Notes: generated by a model from the sequence alone, not told the origin. 64,000 nt of DNA from Pseudomonadales bacterium (GCA_012103535.1 WLWQ01000003.1:806001-870000); one strand, 5' to 3'; positions 16,526 through 26,805 are shown, counted from the first letter of the stretch. Made by a program: numbers and translations.

Positions 16526-17305
16526 ATGAAAAAACTAGCTCTATTCCTATTTAGCTTGTTCTTGGGTAGCAATTTGTTTGCTGCAGTGCCCTATGACCAT
16601 ATTCATCTAACAGCTACTAGCGCCCAAGATGCTGTGAACTGGTATGTAAAACATTTCGGAGGTTCCGCTGGGAGATTTAATCGCGGAGACGCCGATCGAG
16701 TTCAATACCCGGTGGATCGAGTTTTCTATGATGAAATTTCCGTAATCTTTTTCGAACGTGAACCAACCGGTGGCTCAGTTGGAACCGGTGTGGATCATAT
16801 TGGATTCTCCATGAATAATGTAGAAGAAGTCACTGCGTCTGCACTTGCCGATGGTGCTACACAACTTGGTGACTTGGTCGAATTCTCCGGTATGAAGATT
16901 GCATTTATTGAAGATCCCTGGGGAACCAAGATCGAATTAATCGATGATCCTGAAACTCGCGGTCTACATCACATTCATCTCTCCTCACCTGATCCTCGAA
17001 GTACTTTGGACTGGTATCAAGAAATCTTCGGTGGAGAAATTGTGCAGTGGAAGGGAGCGCTAGCTGCCATCAACTATAGCGACGTATGGCTGATGGCTGC
17101 TCAGGCCAGTGGGGAAATAATCCCAACCCAGGGGCGAGCCATGGATCATTTGGGATGGGCTGCGGAAAACCTGGATGAGTTTGGTGCGGTATTAGACGCA
17201 AACGCTGAGGTATTTACGATGGAACCACGAGAGTTTCGTGGTATTCGCATTTCTTTTGTGGAAGGACCGGACGGTGTGCGGATTGAAGTCGTCGAACCAG
17301 ACTAG
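16526..17305 (+). CDS. Exported VOC (glyoxalase/bleomycin-resistance) family protein
   Basis: A 259-residue protein with a short signal peptide (ending NLFAAVP) and two tandem VOC modules (about 23-140 and 145-258). Each has the opening DHIHLT / LHHIHLS and a closing metal-ligand Glu (KIELIDDP / RIEVVEPD). The paired His and Glu positions fit a metal-dependent dioxygenase or isomerase fold, but VOC proteins have diverse reactions and a periplasmic location is unusual. The last 4 bp overlap the 3' end of the convergent aceE gene, so no terminator separates them. Confidence 0.78.
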   Translation: MKKLALFLFSLFLGSNLFAAVPYDHIHLTATSAQDAVNWYVKHFGGSAGRFNRGDADRVQYPVDRVFYDEISVIFFEREPTGGSVGTGVDHIGFSMNNVEEVTASALADGATQLGDLVEFSGMKIAFIEDPWGTKIELIDDPETRGLHHIHLSSPDPRSTLDWYQEIFGGEIVQWKGALAAINYSDVWLMAAQASGEIIPTQGRAMDHLGWAAENLDEFGAVLDANAEVFTMEPREFRGIRISFVEGPDGVRIEVVEPD

Positions 17306-19971
17306 CGTTCCATTGGGTTAACTTTATCAGGATCGATTTCTAGACTCTGTAATTTTTTCTTCAGTTCCGCAGCAGTGATTTGCTTGTTGCGGAACAAACC
17401 TACCAACGCCGCATGGCAAATATAGTCGGTGCTGATTTCGAAATATTCTCGCAAATCAGGACGCGATTCGCTTAAGCCGTAACCGTCTGTTCCAAGAATC
17501 ATAAAATTCTCTGGCATCCAGGGAGCTATGCTATTTGGCAACGCCTTCATATAGTCCGAGGCTGCAACATAGACACCCTCTGTCTCAGCAAACAGTTTTT
17601 TGAGATAGGGTCTTTTCTCTTTGCGTAGAGGATGCAGTCGATTGTGGCGATCGCATTCTTCCGCTTCCCGATAGAGCTCGTTATAACTGGTAACGCTCCA
17701 TACTGAAACTTCACAATCCATCGCTTCCAATTTGTCTTTTGCCGCCAACACCTGTTGCATGATTGAGCCACTACCCAATAAATGCACCTGAGATGAATTT
17801 TCCGATTTCGTGGATTGATAGTGGTAAGCGCCGGCAAGAATACCTTCTTGTACTTGTTTCTTCTCAGGCATTGTTGGCATTTCGTAGTTCTCGTTATATG
17901 CCGTAATGTAGTAGAAGATGTTTTCCTGCAGCTCGTACATGCGGCGAATTCCTTCTCGCACTATGACCACGAGCTCATAAGCGAATGCTGGATCGTAACT
18001 CTTCAAATTTGGAAACGTGTTAGCAATAAGCTGTGAATGCCCGTCTTGATGCTGAATACCTTCGCCGTTTAGCGTGGTCCTTCCAGCAGTGCCTCCAATT
18101 AGAAATCCGCGGCACATCATGTCACCGCAAGTCCAAATCATGTCTCCCACTCGTTGAAATCCAAAGATGGAATAGAAGAAATAGAACGGAATCATCGGCA
18201 AACTATGAATCGAATAGGCGGTACCGGCTGCCAAGAATGATGCCAGCGCACCAGTTTCACAGATTCCCTCCTGCAATATCTGTCCATCCTCCGCTTCGCG
18301 ATAGGCAAGCAGGGTATCGGCGTCAACAGGAGTGTATTTTTGTCCTTGTAATGAAAATATGCCGGCAATCTTAAATAGCGCTTCCAGGCCAAAGGTACGC
18401 GCTTCATCGGGAACTATAGGGACGATATATTTTTTCAGAGATTTGTCTCTCAACAAGATCGAGAGAATTCTTACTAGTGACATAGTTGTCGATTGACTAC
18501 GAATACTCTTGCTCGTAGTTAGTGCATCGAAACTGGAAAGTGGTGGTGGAGATAGTTTTTCACATTCATTTAGACGTTCAGGTAGAGGACCGCCTAGTTC
18601 TTTTCTGCGCGCCTTTAGATACTGAATTTCCGGGCTGTTGTCTAAGGGTTTGTAGAACTGCGCTTGTTTAATGTCTTCATCGCTCAGAGGAATTCCAAGA
18701 TTTCTTGCAATCGCCAGGCGTTGCTCATCATCGAAATTCTTTTTCTGGTGTACGCTGTTGCTACCTTGCGCACCAATCATGCCATCACCCTTAACTGTTT
18801 TAACTAGAATGACAGTTGGCTTGCCGCCGCTGTTAATGGCGCGATGAAAAGCCGCAAATACTTTCCTGGCATCCTGCCCGCCTCGCTTTATCTGTTTTAC
18901 TTCCTCATCGCTGAGGGATTCCATCATATGTTCTAACTCTGGATTTCCATCAACCCAATGTTCTCTTTGACGGTCACCGGTCAGAACAGAGTATCGTTGA
19001 TAGTCACCATCGACACACTCTTCCATACGTCTGCGCAATGTCCCGTTTCGATCCTGGCCTAACAGTATGTCCCAGCCACCACCCCAAATTACCTTGATGA
19101 CATTCCAGCCAGATCCAGTAAAGGAAGCTTCTAGTTCCTGGATGATTTTGCCATTACCTCTTACTGGGCCATCGAGTCGTTGCAGATTGCAATTAACTAC
19201 GAGTATGAGATTGTCCAGATTTTCTCTCGAGGCAATATTGATGGTCCCGAGAACTTCTGGCTCGTCAGTTTCTCCATCGCCAATAAAACACCAGACTTTG
19301 CCGCCAAGTTTCGATTTTAATCCGCGATTTTCTAAATACTTGGCAAACCTTGCCTGATAAATTGCAGTTGGTGTCGACAATCCCATTGATGCATTAGCTA
19401 CCTGCCAATAGTCTGGCATTGAGCGGGGATGTGGGTAGGAAGTTAAGCCCCCATCTCCCTGTAGTTCCCGGCGATAGTTTTGCAGTTTCTCCTTGTTGAG
19501 CTCGCCTTCTAACCAGGAGCGAGCATAAACCCCCGGCGCCGCATGAGGTTGTAGTATGACCAGATCACCGCCGTAGTCTTTCGACTTCTTTTTGAAAAAG
19601 TGGTTAAAGCCAACTTCCATCATGGTGGCTGCCGACGCATAAGTGGCAATGTGCCCACCGACCCCTGCACCAGAGTCTTGCCCTTGCAACACCATGGCCA
19701 TGGCATTCCAGCGCAGTATATTTTCTATTCGCTGTTCTATCTCCAGATCCCCTGGATAAGCAGGTTGTTCGGTGAGGGGAATGGTATTTAAGTAAGGAGA
19801 ATTAACCGCAACTGAGCTGGCTTTGATTTGATTTTGACTGCGCCAGGAAGAAAGACTTTCGAGGATGTGATTTACGCCAGCTGTCCCATAAGCATCATAG
19901 ATATTTTCAATGGCTTCCAGCCATTCTAGTTTGTCTTCTTCGATACCTGGTGGATACTGACGTTTATTCAT
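17302..19971 (-). CDS. aceE: Pyruvate dehydrogenase E1 component, homodimeric type
   Basis: An 889-residue protein, the usual length of AceE. It catalyses thiamine-diphosphate-dependent decarboxylation of pyruvate and reductive acetylation of E2. The TPP motif runs from GDGETDEPEV to VVNCNLQRLDGPVRG (about residues 230-275), and the C-terminal transketolase domain is full length. Neither aceF nor lpd is adjacent, which is atypical because aceE-aceF are normally one operon. Instead it follows a DUF2059 gene with an ATGA start/stop overlap. Either the E2/E3 genes lie elsewhere or this is a second copy. Confidence 0.95.
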   Translation of the reverse strand: MNKRQYPPGIEEDKLEWLEAIENIYDAYGTAGVNHILESLSSWRSQNQIKASSVAVNSPYLNTIPLTEQPAYPGDLEIEQRIENILRWNAMAMVLQGQDSGAGVGGHIATYASAATMMEVGFNHFFKKKSKDYGGDLVILQPHAAPGVYARSWLEGELNKEKLQNYRRELQGDGGLTSYPHPRSMPDYWQVANASMGLSTPTAIYQARFAKYLENRGLKSKLGGKVWCFIGDGETDEPEVLGTINIASRENLDNLILVVNCNLQRLDGPVRGNGKIIQELEASFTGSGWNVIKVIWGGGWDILLGQDRNGTLRRRMEECVDGDYQRYSVLTGDRQREHWVDGNPELEHMMESLSDEEVKQIKRGGQDARKVFAAFHRAINSGGKPTVILVKTVKGDGMIGAQGSNSVHQKKNFDDEQRLAIARNLGIPLSDEDIKQAQFYKPLDNSPEIQYLKARRKELGGPLPERLNECEKLSPPPLSSFDALTTSKSIRSQSTTMSLVRILSILLRDKSLKKYIVPIVPDEARTFGLEALFKIAGIFSLQGQKYTPVDADTLLAYREAEDGQILQEGICETGALASFLAAGTAYSIHSLPMIPFYFFYSIFGFQRVGDMIWTCGDMMCRGFLIGGTAGRTTLNGEGIQHQDGHSQLIANTFPNLKSYDPAFAYELVVIVREGIRRMYELQENIFYYITAYNENYEMPTMPEKKQVQEGILAGAYHYQSTKSENSSQVHLLGSGSIMQQVLAAKDKLEAMDCEVSVWSVTSYNELYREAEECDRHNRLHPLRKEKRPYLKKLFAETEGVYVAASDYMKALPNSIAPWMPENFMILGTDGYGLSESRPDLREYFEISTDYICHAALVGLFRNKQITAAELKKKLQSLEIDPDKVNPMER

Positions 19972-20498
19972 TCAAGTCTTATATATTCCAAATTGTTCAG
20001 GTTTTGCGCCGCGAGAAAGTCATTAATTAGTTCGGCATCTCGCTCCACGCAGCTGTCACTGTTATTAAAAATATATTCAATACTACTTAGCTCGATCTCT
20101 TGCGCTTTGGCAACGGTGTTTTTGAAGGTATCAATCTCCATAGGAGGCAGACCTCGATCGCTGTAGAAATCGATTAGAAGTCGAATTTCTTTTTGGGTCA
20201 GATTTTCAGCCAGTATTTGGACAATACCAGGTTCAAACTGCTCCCAGGCATAAACTTCAGCGTAACAAGCTGCGATTGAATTTTTCAGGTTTTGAGGTAA
20301 CGCGATAGCGACGGACATATTCACAATACTGGAATAGGTCCGAATAATTTTGCGGGTCTGGTCTAACGCCATCAATTCGAATCGGTTCCCGAGATTTGTC
20401 ACTCGCAGAAGACGATTTGCGTCTCGAACTGCATCAGCGTAACTGAAGGTTGAAACGAAACACAGACTGGCAAAGAGAATAAGTACTTTTATCTTCAC
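19968..20498 (-). CDS. Exported DUF2059-like protein, coupled to aceE
   Basis: A 176-residue protein starting at a GTG, with a signal peptide ending SYADA (about residue 22). The C-terminal part carries the family feature LLIDFYSDRGLPP (DUF2059-type FYxTxxG variant) and one cysteine in SDSCVERD. Function is unknown. Its stop overlaps the aceE start (ATGA), so translation of aceE is probably coupled to it, and the promoter for both should lie in the roughly 295-bp divergent gap before the MarR gene. That gap shows no other clear feature. Confidence 0.68.
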   Translation of the reverse strand: MKIKVLILFASLCFVSTFSYADAVRDANRLLRVTNLGNRFELMALDQTRKIIRTYSSIVNMSVAIALPQNLKNSIAACYAEVYAWEQFEPGIVQILAENLTQKEIRLLIDFYSDRGLPPMEIDTFKNTVAKAQEIELSSIEYIFNNSDSCVERDAELINDFLAAQNLNNLEYIRLE

Positions 20499-20793
20499 AA
20501 ACTAGTTCGATCACCGTTGTCATGGATCACAGTCATTCTACTGCATCGATTTTAGGAGCAACAGTGGAACAACAAGGCTTCCATTTGCTCTGAGTACGAT
20601 CTCTAAAAGTAAGGATCTGCTCCGATTCCGGATTTTTAACGCAGGTAATCTCTAAGTTTAATAATGACTGTCGATTCAATTCTGAGCTTCATCAAATTGC
20701 TAATTTCGAAGACTTTCTAGCCCAGATCAATTGACTGGCATTGGGTACAATGACAACATGCTGACAGTTGAAGACACGAAGAGATAATAACTA

Positions 20794-21231
20794 GTGCACG
20801 GCTCAAAGAGAGTGTTATTTCTAGACTTGGTGCTGTCAGTTTTTCGGTTAAACGGATTACTGATCGCCGAGGGTGACGACATGACCGAAGGGCTTGGCTT
20901 GACCCACGCCCGCTGGAAAGTAATTGGTGCCATTGCCTTGTCAAACAATGGACTCACGGTACCAGGAATTGCCAGGGTGCTAGGCCAGTCAAGACAGGCA
21001 GTGCAGCGAATAACAGACGTTATGGTTGAAGATGGCTTATTGGAATACCACAAAAATCCTAAACACAAACGCTCAGTTCTGGTGCTGCTTAGTGAGCAGG
21101 GTAAAGAGATTTATAACACGCTACGGGAAGTTCAGGATCCCTGGGCAATCGATGCCACTGAAGATATTCCAGTGGAAGAATTGGAAACGGCGCTCCGATT
21201 AATTCGCCGTTTGATCAAGAAATTTAATTAG
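20794..21231 (+). CDS. MarR-family transcriptional regulator
   Basis: A 145-residue winged-helix regulator starting at a GTG. Helix-turn-helix region LTVPGIARVLGQSRQAVQRITDVMVEDGLLEYHKNPKHKRSVLVLLSEQG is the classic MarR recognition helix and wing, with the KHKRS wing basic and an LSEQG downstream. It precedes the nnr gene by 14 bp, so it may be part of the housekeeping transcript or regulate the divergent DUF2059-aceE unit. The ligand is unknown. Confidence 0.85.
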   Translation: MHGSKRVLFLDLVLSVFRLNGLLIAEGDDMTEGLGLTHARWKVIGAIALSNNGLTVPGIARVLGQSRQAVQRITDVMVEDGLLEYHKNPKHKRSVLVLLSEQGKEIYNTLREVQDPWAIDATEDIPVEELETALRLIRRLIKKFN

Positions 21232-21245
21232 CAGCATCTCAGCTC

Positions 21246-22808
21246 ATGAGCGATTTCACTACCAGACTACCGAAAAATCTTTATCGTGCAGAACAAGTTC
21301 GAGAGCTTGATCGCATCGCTATCGAAGATAAAGGCATTGCGGGATTTGAATTGATGCAAGCTGCCGCGGCCGCCTCATTCAATGCTCTGCAAGAACAATG
21401 GCCGCAAATCCGGCATCTCATGGTATTTGTAGGAAGTGGAAACAATGGCGGTGATGGCTATGTAATTGCGGCACTAGCGAAAGACGCAGGTATTGGCGCA
21501 GAGGTAATCCAGGTTGCAGAAAGCTCAAAGCTTACGGGAGACGCAAAACTGGCCTACGAGATGGCGCAGGAAAAACAAGTTCCCATGCATCTCTTTTCTG
21601 AAAGTGCATCAATCGCAGAAACCGACCATGCGCACACAGTCGTAGTAGATGCCTTATTGGGTACTGGCATAGATCGCGAAGTAGCTGGTGATTACGCATT
21701 GGCCATAACTAGAATCAATGCCATGCAATGCCCGGTTGTCGCCATCGATATTCCGTCTGGATTAAGCGCCGATACCGGCAAGTGTTTGGGCAGTGCGATC
21801 GAAGCAGATTTAACAGTTAGCTTTATCGGCATGAAGCAAGGATTGCTCACCTGTCAGGGAAGAGACTTCGCCGGTGAGATTGTCTATGACAGTCTCGATG
21901 TGCCAGAAGATGTCTTTACTGGAAAATCATCGCCGACGCCATCAGCAACTCGAATAGATATTAATGATGCTACCCGGCACCTTTTGCCAAGACGCAGATC
22001 TTCCCACAAAGGAAATCACGGTCATGTAGTAGTCATCGGCGGTGACTATGGCTACGGGGGGGCTGCGCTCATGGCTGCTGAAGCAGCACAACGCAGTGGA
22101 TCTGGGCTAGTAAGTGTTATTACGCGGTCCCAGCATCGTTCTGCCATTTTGGCCAGAAGACCAGAACTAATGGTTCTGGGAACGGAAGACGATGATACTG
22201 AGACAGACGAACTGGTAAAGAAAGCGACTGTTATCGTTATTGGACCTGGACTTGGGAACAATAAATGGGCAAGGCAACTTCTCCAATCAGCGTTGAGCGG
22301 GCAACAGGCCGAAGGTACACCATTAGTTGTCGATGCAGATGGTCTAAATCTTCTTGCCGAAAGAGTAGAGTCAGGTGCGCCGATAAAGCGCAGCAACTGG
22401 ATCATGACACCTCATCCTGGCGAGGCAGCTTCGCTACTTAATACTTCAGTAGCAGAGGTTCAATCAGATCGTTTTAGTGCAGTTGCGAAATTGGCAGAAT
22501 TCTGGGGCGGTGCTTGCTTGTTAAAAGGCAGTGGCAGTCTTATCTGCAGTGAAGCTCATAACAACGCGATTTATCTTTGCACTGAAGGCAATCCAGGAAT
22601 GGCAACAGGCGGTATGGGTGATGTACTTACTGGCATTGCCGCAAGCCTGGTTGGCCAGGGTATGGAACTAACGGATGCCCTCTGCTGCGCAGTGTCGATT
22701 CACGGCGAGGCCGCTGATTTGGCAATGGCTAACGGTGGTGAACGTGGAATGACTGCAACAGATCTTTTTCCTTATATTAGGCAATTGGTAAATCCTTCAT
22801 TAAATTAG
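21246..22808 (+). CDS. nnr: Bifunctional NAD(P)HX epimerase / ADP-dependent dehydratase
   Basis: A 520-residue NAD(P)H-hydrate repair enzyme (YjeF). The N-terminal epimerase domain (about 10-225) has VGSGNNGGDGYVIA and VVAIDIPSGLSADTG; the C-terminal ribokinase-like dehydratase domain (about 240-515) has GGDYGYGGAALMAA, ADGLNLL, MTPHPGEAA and the ATP/ADP-binding NPGMATGGMGDVLTG. It repairs damaged nicotinamide cofactors. It is followed 5 bp later by tsaE, the standard neighbour in Gammaproteobacteria. Confidence 0.96.
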   Translation: MSDFTTRLPKNLYRAEQVRELDRIAIEDKGIAGFELMQAAAAASFNALQEQWPQIRHLMVFVGSGNNGGDGYVIAALAKDAGIGAEVIQVAESSKLTGDAKLAYEMAQEKQVPMHLFSESASIAETDHAHTVVVDALLGTGIDREVAGDYALAITRINAMQCPVVAIDIPSGLSADTGKCLGSAIEADLTVSFIGMKQGLLTCQGRDFAGEIVYDSLDVPEDVFTGKSSPTPSATRIDINDATRHLLPRRRSSHKGNHGHVVVIGGDYGYGGAALMAAEAAQRSGSGLVSVITRSQHRSAILARRPELMVLGTEDDDTETDELVKKATVIVIGPGLGNNKWARQLLQSALSGQQAEGTPLVVDADGLNLLAERVESGAPIKRSNWIMTPHPGEAASLLNTSVAEVQSDRFSAVAKLAEFWGGACLLKGSGSLICSEAHNNAIYLCTEGNPGMATGGMGDVLTGIAASLVGQGMELTDALCCAVSIHGEAADLAMANGGERGMTATDLFPYIRQLVNPSLN

Positions 22809-22813
22809 CTGTT

Positions 22814-23326
22814 ATGAAAGATCATCAACTGTTTCTCTCTGATGAAGAAGCCACTATTAGCTTTGGTAAGGATCTTGCGCGGGCGACCTTCGGCAATACT
22901 GTTAATGCAGATAAATTAGGAGAAGGTATAGGGACAGAAACAATAGGAGGAGTAATTCACTTAAATGGTGAGCTGGGCGCAGGTAAGACTACGTTAACTC
23001 GAGGAATCATGCGCGGTTACGGTTACAACGGCGCAGTTAAAAGTCCTACTTACACTTTGGTTGAGCCTTATGAATTTGAAAAGTGCCATATCTACCATTT
23101 TGATCTCTATCGCTTAGCCAACCCGGTAGAAGTGGAATATCTTGGCACTGAAGACTATTTTCAATCCAAAAATCTATGCATCGTCGAGTGGGCAAATCGC
23201 GGCGCTGGCATAATTCCAAGTGCTGATCTGACCATCGATCTCGAAACCGAAGGAACAGGTCGCCAATTAAATTGTCAAATTCATTCAGAAAAAGGCCTTA
23301 AGATCGCCAAAAGATTGTGGAAATAA
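22814..23326 (+). CDS. tsaE: tRNA threonylcarbamoyladenosine biosynthesis ATPase TsaE
   Basis: A 170-residue P-loop ATPase of the TsaBDE complex that makes t6A37 in ANN-decoding tRNAs. Walker A is GELGAGKTTLTRG; SPTYTLVEPYE and HFDLYRL follow as in the family, and IVEWANRG near residue 135 is the conserved Walker-B-like segment. It is longer than E. coli TsaE (153) because of an insertion of about 18-20 residues (around GNTVNADKLGEGIGTETIGG) before the P-loop. It sits in the conserved nnr-tsaE-amidase order. Confidence 0.95.
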   Translation: MKDHQLFLSDEEATISFGKDLARATFGNTVNADKLGEGIGTETIGGVIHLNGELGAGKTTLTRGIMRGYGYNGAVKSPTYTLVEPYEFEKCHIYHFDLYRLANPVEVEYLGTEDYFQSKNLCIVEWANRGAGIIPSADLTIDLETEGTGRQLNCQIHSEKGLKIAKRLWK

Positions 23327-23370
23327 GGCCGAAATCTATAGACATGTTGAAGTACGCCAGAAACAAGTGA

Positions 23371-24888
23371 ATGAATATTCGTAGTAATTACAAGTACTTA
23401 GCAATAGTCGCCTTAGCCGCGAGCAGCGCGCTCGGGCTAAATTTAGCCTTTGCTGCCAGTATTGATGAAGTTCGCATGTGGCGAGCGCCCGATCATACTC
23501 GGCTAGTCTTCGACTTAAGTGACAATGTGAATTACAACTTATTCACTTTGGATAGTCCTCATCGGGTCGTCATCGACATTGAAGATTCCATATTGAATGA
23601 TGATTTTTCTGGACTCGATTTTAGCAGTAGCCCAATTGAAGCCGTGCGCAACGGCGTTCGAAATGGTGACGATTTGCGCATCGTCTTGGATCTTACCCAT
23701 GAAATAAATCCTTCCAGTTTTACCCTGGCTCCCAATAGTGAACTCGGTAATCGTTTGGTAATAGATCTTTACGATCTGGGTTCTGTAATTCCAGACACAG
23801 CGCCAATAGTAAATCCAATTACTCCAGTAAGTTCTGATGAAAGAAGAGATCTCGTCGTTGCTATCTCCGCCGGCCACGGAGGAGAAGATCCGGGCAGTAT
23901 CGGTTACGACGGTCGCATAAGAGAAAAGAACGTCACCTTGGCAATTTCACGCTACCTGCGGGATTACTTTAATTCCATACCTGGATACAAACCGGTAATG
24001 ATTAGAGACGGGGACTACTATGTGAATTTGCAACGTCGACCGCAAATTGCACGAGAAAATAGAGCCGATGTATTTGTTGCCGTACACGCTGATTCCTATA
24101 GTAGTAGTCGCGCTAATGGAGTAACTATTTATGCACTGTCAGGGGATCGGGCCGACCGTGAAAATGCCCGTAGAGTTGCCGAGAAAGAGAACAGCTCAGA
24201 TCTCTTGGGCGGGGTCGGGGGCGATCTAGTGATAGGCGGTCTTGACGATGATGTGGCATTGACCCTGGTGTCTTTGCAAATGGCCTGGAGTATGGAGCAG
24301 AGCTTGATAGCCGGGACGAGTGTTCTGGAGTCCCTGGATGCGGTAACTCGCTTGCGTCGAGATAAAGTCCAACAAGCTTCGTTTCAAGTGCTCAATTCAC
24401 CAGATATACCTTCTATATTAATAGAGACTGGCTACCTCACTAATCCCAACGAGGCACAACGGCTCAACTCTTCCGGCTTTCAACGTAATATGGCGCAGGC
24501 TATTGCCCAGGGAATCATGAATTATTTCTACGATGCTCCGCCGCAAGGGACTTTAGTTGCCTGGCAAAAAGAAAATGGCATTACACCGGGAACTTACACG
24601 GCCAGGTCAGGAGATAATCTGTCCGAGATAGCCGAGCGCTTCGGATTAACTCTCGGTGAATTGAAAACTCTGAATAACTTGAGATCGGACACGATTCAGA
24701 TTGGTCAGGTATTAACACTTCCCGGTGGCGGACCCATTCGTGTGTCAGAACACACCATTTTAAATGGTGAAACCCTGTCTGAAATTGCCGCCCGATATTC
24801 TGTGACTCTTGCCAATTTGCGTGCTGCGAATAATCTATCCAACGATATAATTCTTGTTGGACAAGTATTGAAAATTCCCACCATCTAA
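23371..24888 (+). CDS. amiC: N-acetylmuramoyl-L-alanine amidase AmiB/AmiC type with two LysM domains
   Basis: A 505-residue cell-division amidase. A signal peptide (ending LAFAAS, about 29) is followed by an AMIN domain (about 30-130), an Amidase_3 catalytic domain (about 162-388) with zinc-site segments SAGHGGEDPGS, VAVHADSYSS and ILIETGYLTN, and two C-terminal LysM repeats (about 410-455 and 462-504). It cleaves the peptide stem from glycan strands at the septum; EnvC/NlpD-type activation is expected from the family. Position in front of mutL is conserved; E. coli calls this locus amiB, and the exact paralogue name is uncertain. Confidence 0.92.
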   Translation: MNIRSNYKYLAIVALAASSALGLNLAFAASIDEVRMWRAPDHTRLVFDLSDNVNYNLFTLDSPHRVVIDIEDSILNDDFSGLDFSSSPIEAVRNGVRNGDDLRIVLDLTHEINPSSFTLAPNSELGNRLVIDLYDLGSVIPDTAPIVNPITPVSSDERRDLVVAISAGHGGEDPGSIGYDGRIREKNVTLAISRYLRDYFNSIPGYKPVMIRDGDYYVNLQRRPQIARENRADVFVAVHADSYSSSRANGVTIYALSGDRADRENARRVAEKENSSDLLGGVGGDLVIGGLDDDVALTLVSLQMAWSMEQSLIAGTSVLESLDAVTRLRRDKVQQASFQVLNSPDIPSILIETGYLTNPNEAQRLNSSGFQRNMAQAIAQGIMNYFYDAPPQGTLVAWQKENGITPGTYTARSGDNLSEIAERFGLTLGELKTLNNLRSDTIQIGQVLTLPGGGPIRVSEHTILNGETLSEIAARYSVTLANLRAANNLSNDIILVGQVLKIPTI

Positions 24889-24967
24889 ATCCTCTGTTCG
24901 TTCTCCATAGGATTCGAGAATGATAATGCTACAATGCATGCACTAGTCACAGTATCCACGTTCGTTC

Positions 24968-26788
24968 ATGAATCGAATTAACTTACTCAGTCAAAGACTT
25001 GCAAATCAAATTGCCGCAGGTGAAGTGGTTGAACGGCCGGCATCAGTCGCTAAAGAGTTATTGGAAAATAGTCTCGATGCTGGCGCCGATCGGATTGAAA
25101 TTGATTTAGAGCAAGGAGGTGTAAAGCTCCTTCGAGTTAAGGATAACGGTAGCGGAATCGTGAAAGACGATTTGGCCTTGGCCCTTAGCCGACATGCGAC
25201 AAGTAAGATTACCAACTTGGAAGATTTAGAAAGTATTGGCAGCTTGGGCTTTCGTGGCGAAGCATTGGCAAGCATCAGTTCTGTTTCCCGCTTGGCAATG
25301 ATGTCGAGATCTGATTCAGACGAAGAAGACAATGGCTGGAAAGTTCAGGTTGAAGGCCAGAACATGAACGCGAAAGTCGAACCCATCGCCCACCCACGAG
25401 GCACAACTGTCGAAGTTAGGGATTTGTTTTTTAACACTCCCGCACGAAAAAAGTTTCTAAAAACGGAAAAGACAGAATTCACACGTATCGATGAAATAGT
25501 CAAACGCATCGCCCTGAGTCGGTTTGATGTGCAATTTTCGCTACAGCATAATCAGCGCAGCATTCACAAGTTACTGCCGGCTAAATCAGAACAGGAACAG
25601 CAACGCCGAGTTGCTCTCGTTTGCGGACCTGCATTCGTAGAGAATTCAGTCTACATCGATGTGGAACGCGCTGGCCTGCGCTTGTGGGGTTGGGTAAGTT
25701 TGCCAACCTTTTCTCGAAGCCAGGCTGACCTACAATGTTTTTATGTAAATGGAAGAATTATTCGTGACAAGCTTGTTACCCACGCCGTTAAACAAGCCTA
25801 TCGAGACGTGTTGTTTCACGGAAGACATCCAGCCTATGTGCTTTACCTGGAACTCGATCCAGCAATTGTTGATGTAAACGTACACCCAACAAAACATGAA
25901 GTACGTTTTCGAGATAGCAGACTCGTACATGATTTTCTTTTCAGTTCGCTGCATAAAGCACTAGCGGAAGTTACTCCTAAAGATCAAATGACAGGAGAGA
26001 CTTCGAATCCGAATATAAAAATAGTCGACTTACCAAGTTCAGAAAACAAGCAAGCAAAAGCGTTTGTCTTTCAGAGCCCTCTAAGTCTGCAAGAAGCTTC
26101 GCCACCTCCTTACCAAGTTGATCCACATTCTGCAGGCGGTTCACTCGCGAGCGTGCAGGATCAGCTAGCTGTATTAGCCAAGCTAAGCAGTGACAATGAA
26201 GAAGTCCCGCCCCTGGGTTATGCGGTAGCTCAAATCCATGGCATTTACATTTTGGCGCAAAACAAAGAAGGGCTAATTATTGTCGATATGCACGCGGCCC
26301 ATGAGCGAATCACCTATGAACGAATGAAGCTTGCTTGCGAGAATGAAGAACTAAAAATGCAGCCATTACTTGTACCACTTTCAATTGCAGTAAGTCAGGC
26401 TGAGGCAGATTGTGCCGAAGAGCAGCAGCAAGTATTACTTAAACTGGGCATTGAACTTGAGCGAGTTTCTGCAGAGGCAATCGTTATTCGACAAGTGCCT
26501 TCTATTCTGAAAGATTCGAATATTGAACAAATGGTGCGGGATGTTTTATCCGATGTGTTGGAGTATGGCAGCAGTGATCGAATCCAATCCCATCAAGATG
26601 CACTACTATCCACAATGGCTTGTCACGGTTCAGTTCGAGCTAATCGGCATCTTACTATTCCAGAAATGAATGCCTTGTTGCGAGATATGGAAGCAACTGA
26701 ACGTAGCGGCCAATGCAATCACGGCAGACCTACCTGGGTTTATCAGAGTCTTGATGAACTGGACAAACTTTTTCTTCGTGGCCAATAA
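24968..26788 (+). CDS. mutL: DNA mismatch repair protein MutL
   Basis: A 606-residue GHKL ATPase and MutL dimerisation protein. The ATPase region has [20 protein letters not shown] and [10 protein letters not shown]. The C-terminal domain contains [12 protein letters not shown], matching the endonuclease metal-site motif DQHA(X)2E(X)4E apart from Q to M, together with ACHGSVRA and CNHGRPTW. E. coli MutL lacks these; P. aeruginosa MutL, which nicks DNA, has them. So this MutL is probably a nicking endonuclease for methyl-independent repair, and no mutH is needed. It lies 17 bp before miaA. Confidence 0.96.
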   Translation: MNRINLLSQRLANQIAAGEVVERPASVAKELLENSLDAGADRIEIDLEQGGVKLLRVKDNGSGIVKDDLALALSRHATSKITNLEDLESIGSLGFRGEALASISSVSRLAMMSRSDSDEEDNGWKVQVEGQNMNAKVEPIAHPRGTTVEVRDLFFNTPARKKFLKTEKTEFTRIDEIVKRIALSRFDVQFSLQHNQRSIHKLLPAKSEQEQQRRVALVCGPAFVENSVYIDVERAGLRLWGWVSLPTFSRSQADLQCFYVNGRIIRDKLVTHAVKQAYRDVLFHGRHPAYVLYLELDPAIVDVNVHPTKHEVRFRDSRLVHDFLFSSLHKALAEVTPKDQMTGETSNPNIKIVDLPSSENKQAKAFVFQSPLSLQEASPPPYQVDPHSAGGSLASVQDQLAVLAKLSSDNEEVPPLGYAVAQIHGIYILAQNKEGLIIVDMHAAHERITYERMKLACENEELKMQPLLVPLSIAVSQAEADCAEEQQQVLLKLGIELERVSAEAIVIRQVPSILKDSNIEQMVRDVLSDVLEYGSSDRIQSHQDALLSTMACHGSVRANRHLTIPEMNALLRDMEATERSGQCNHGRPTWVYQSLDELDKLFLRGQ

Positions 26789-26805
26789 CAACGCTTTCGA
26801 TTGCA

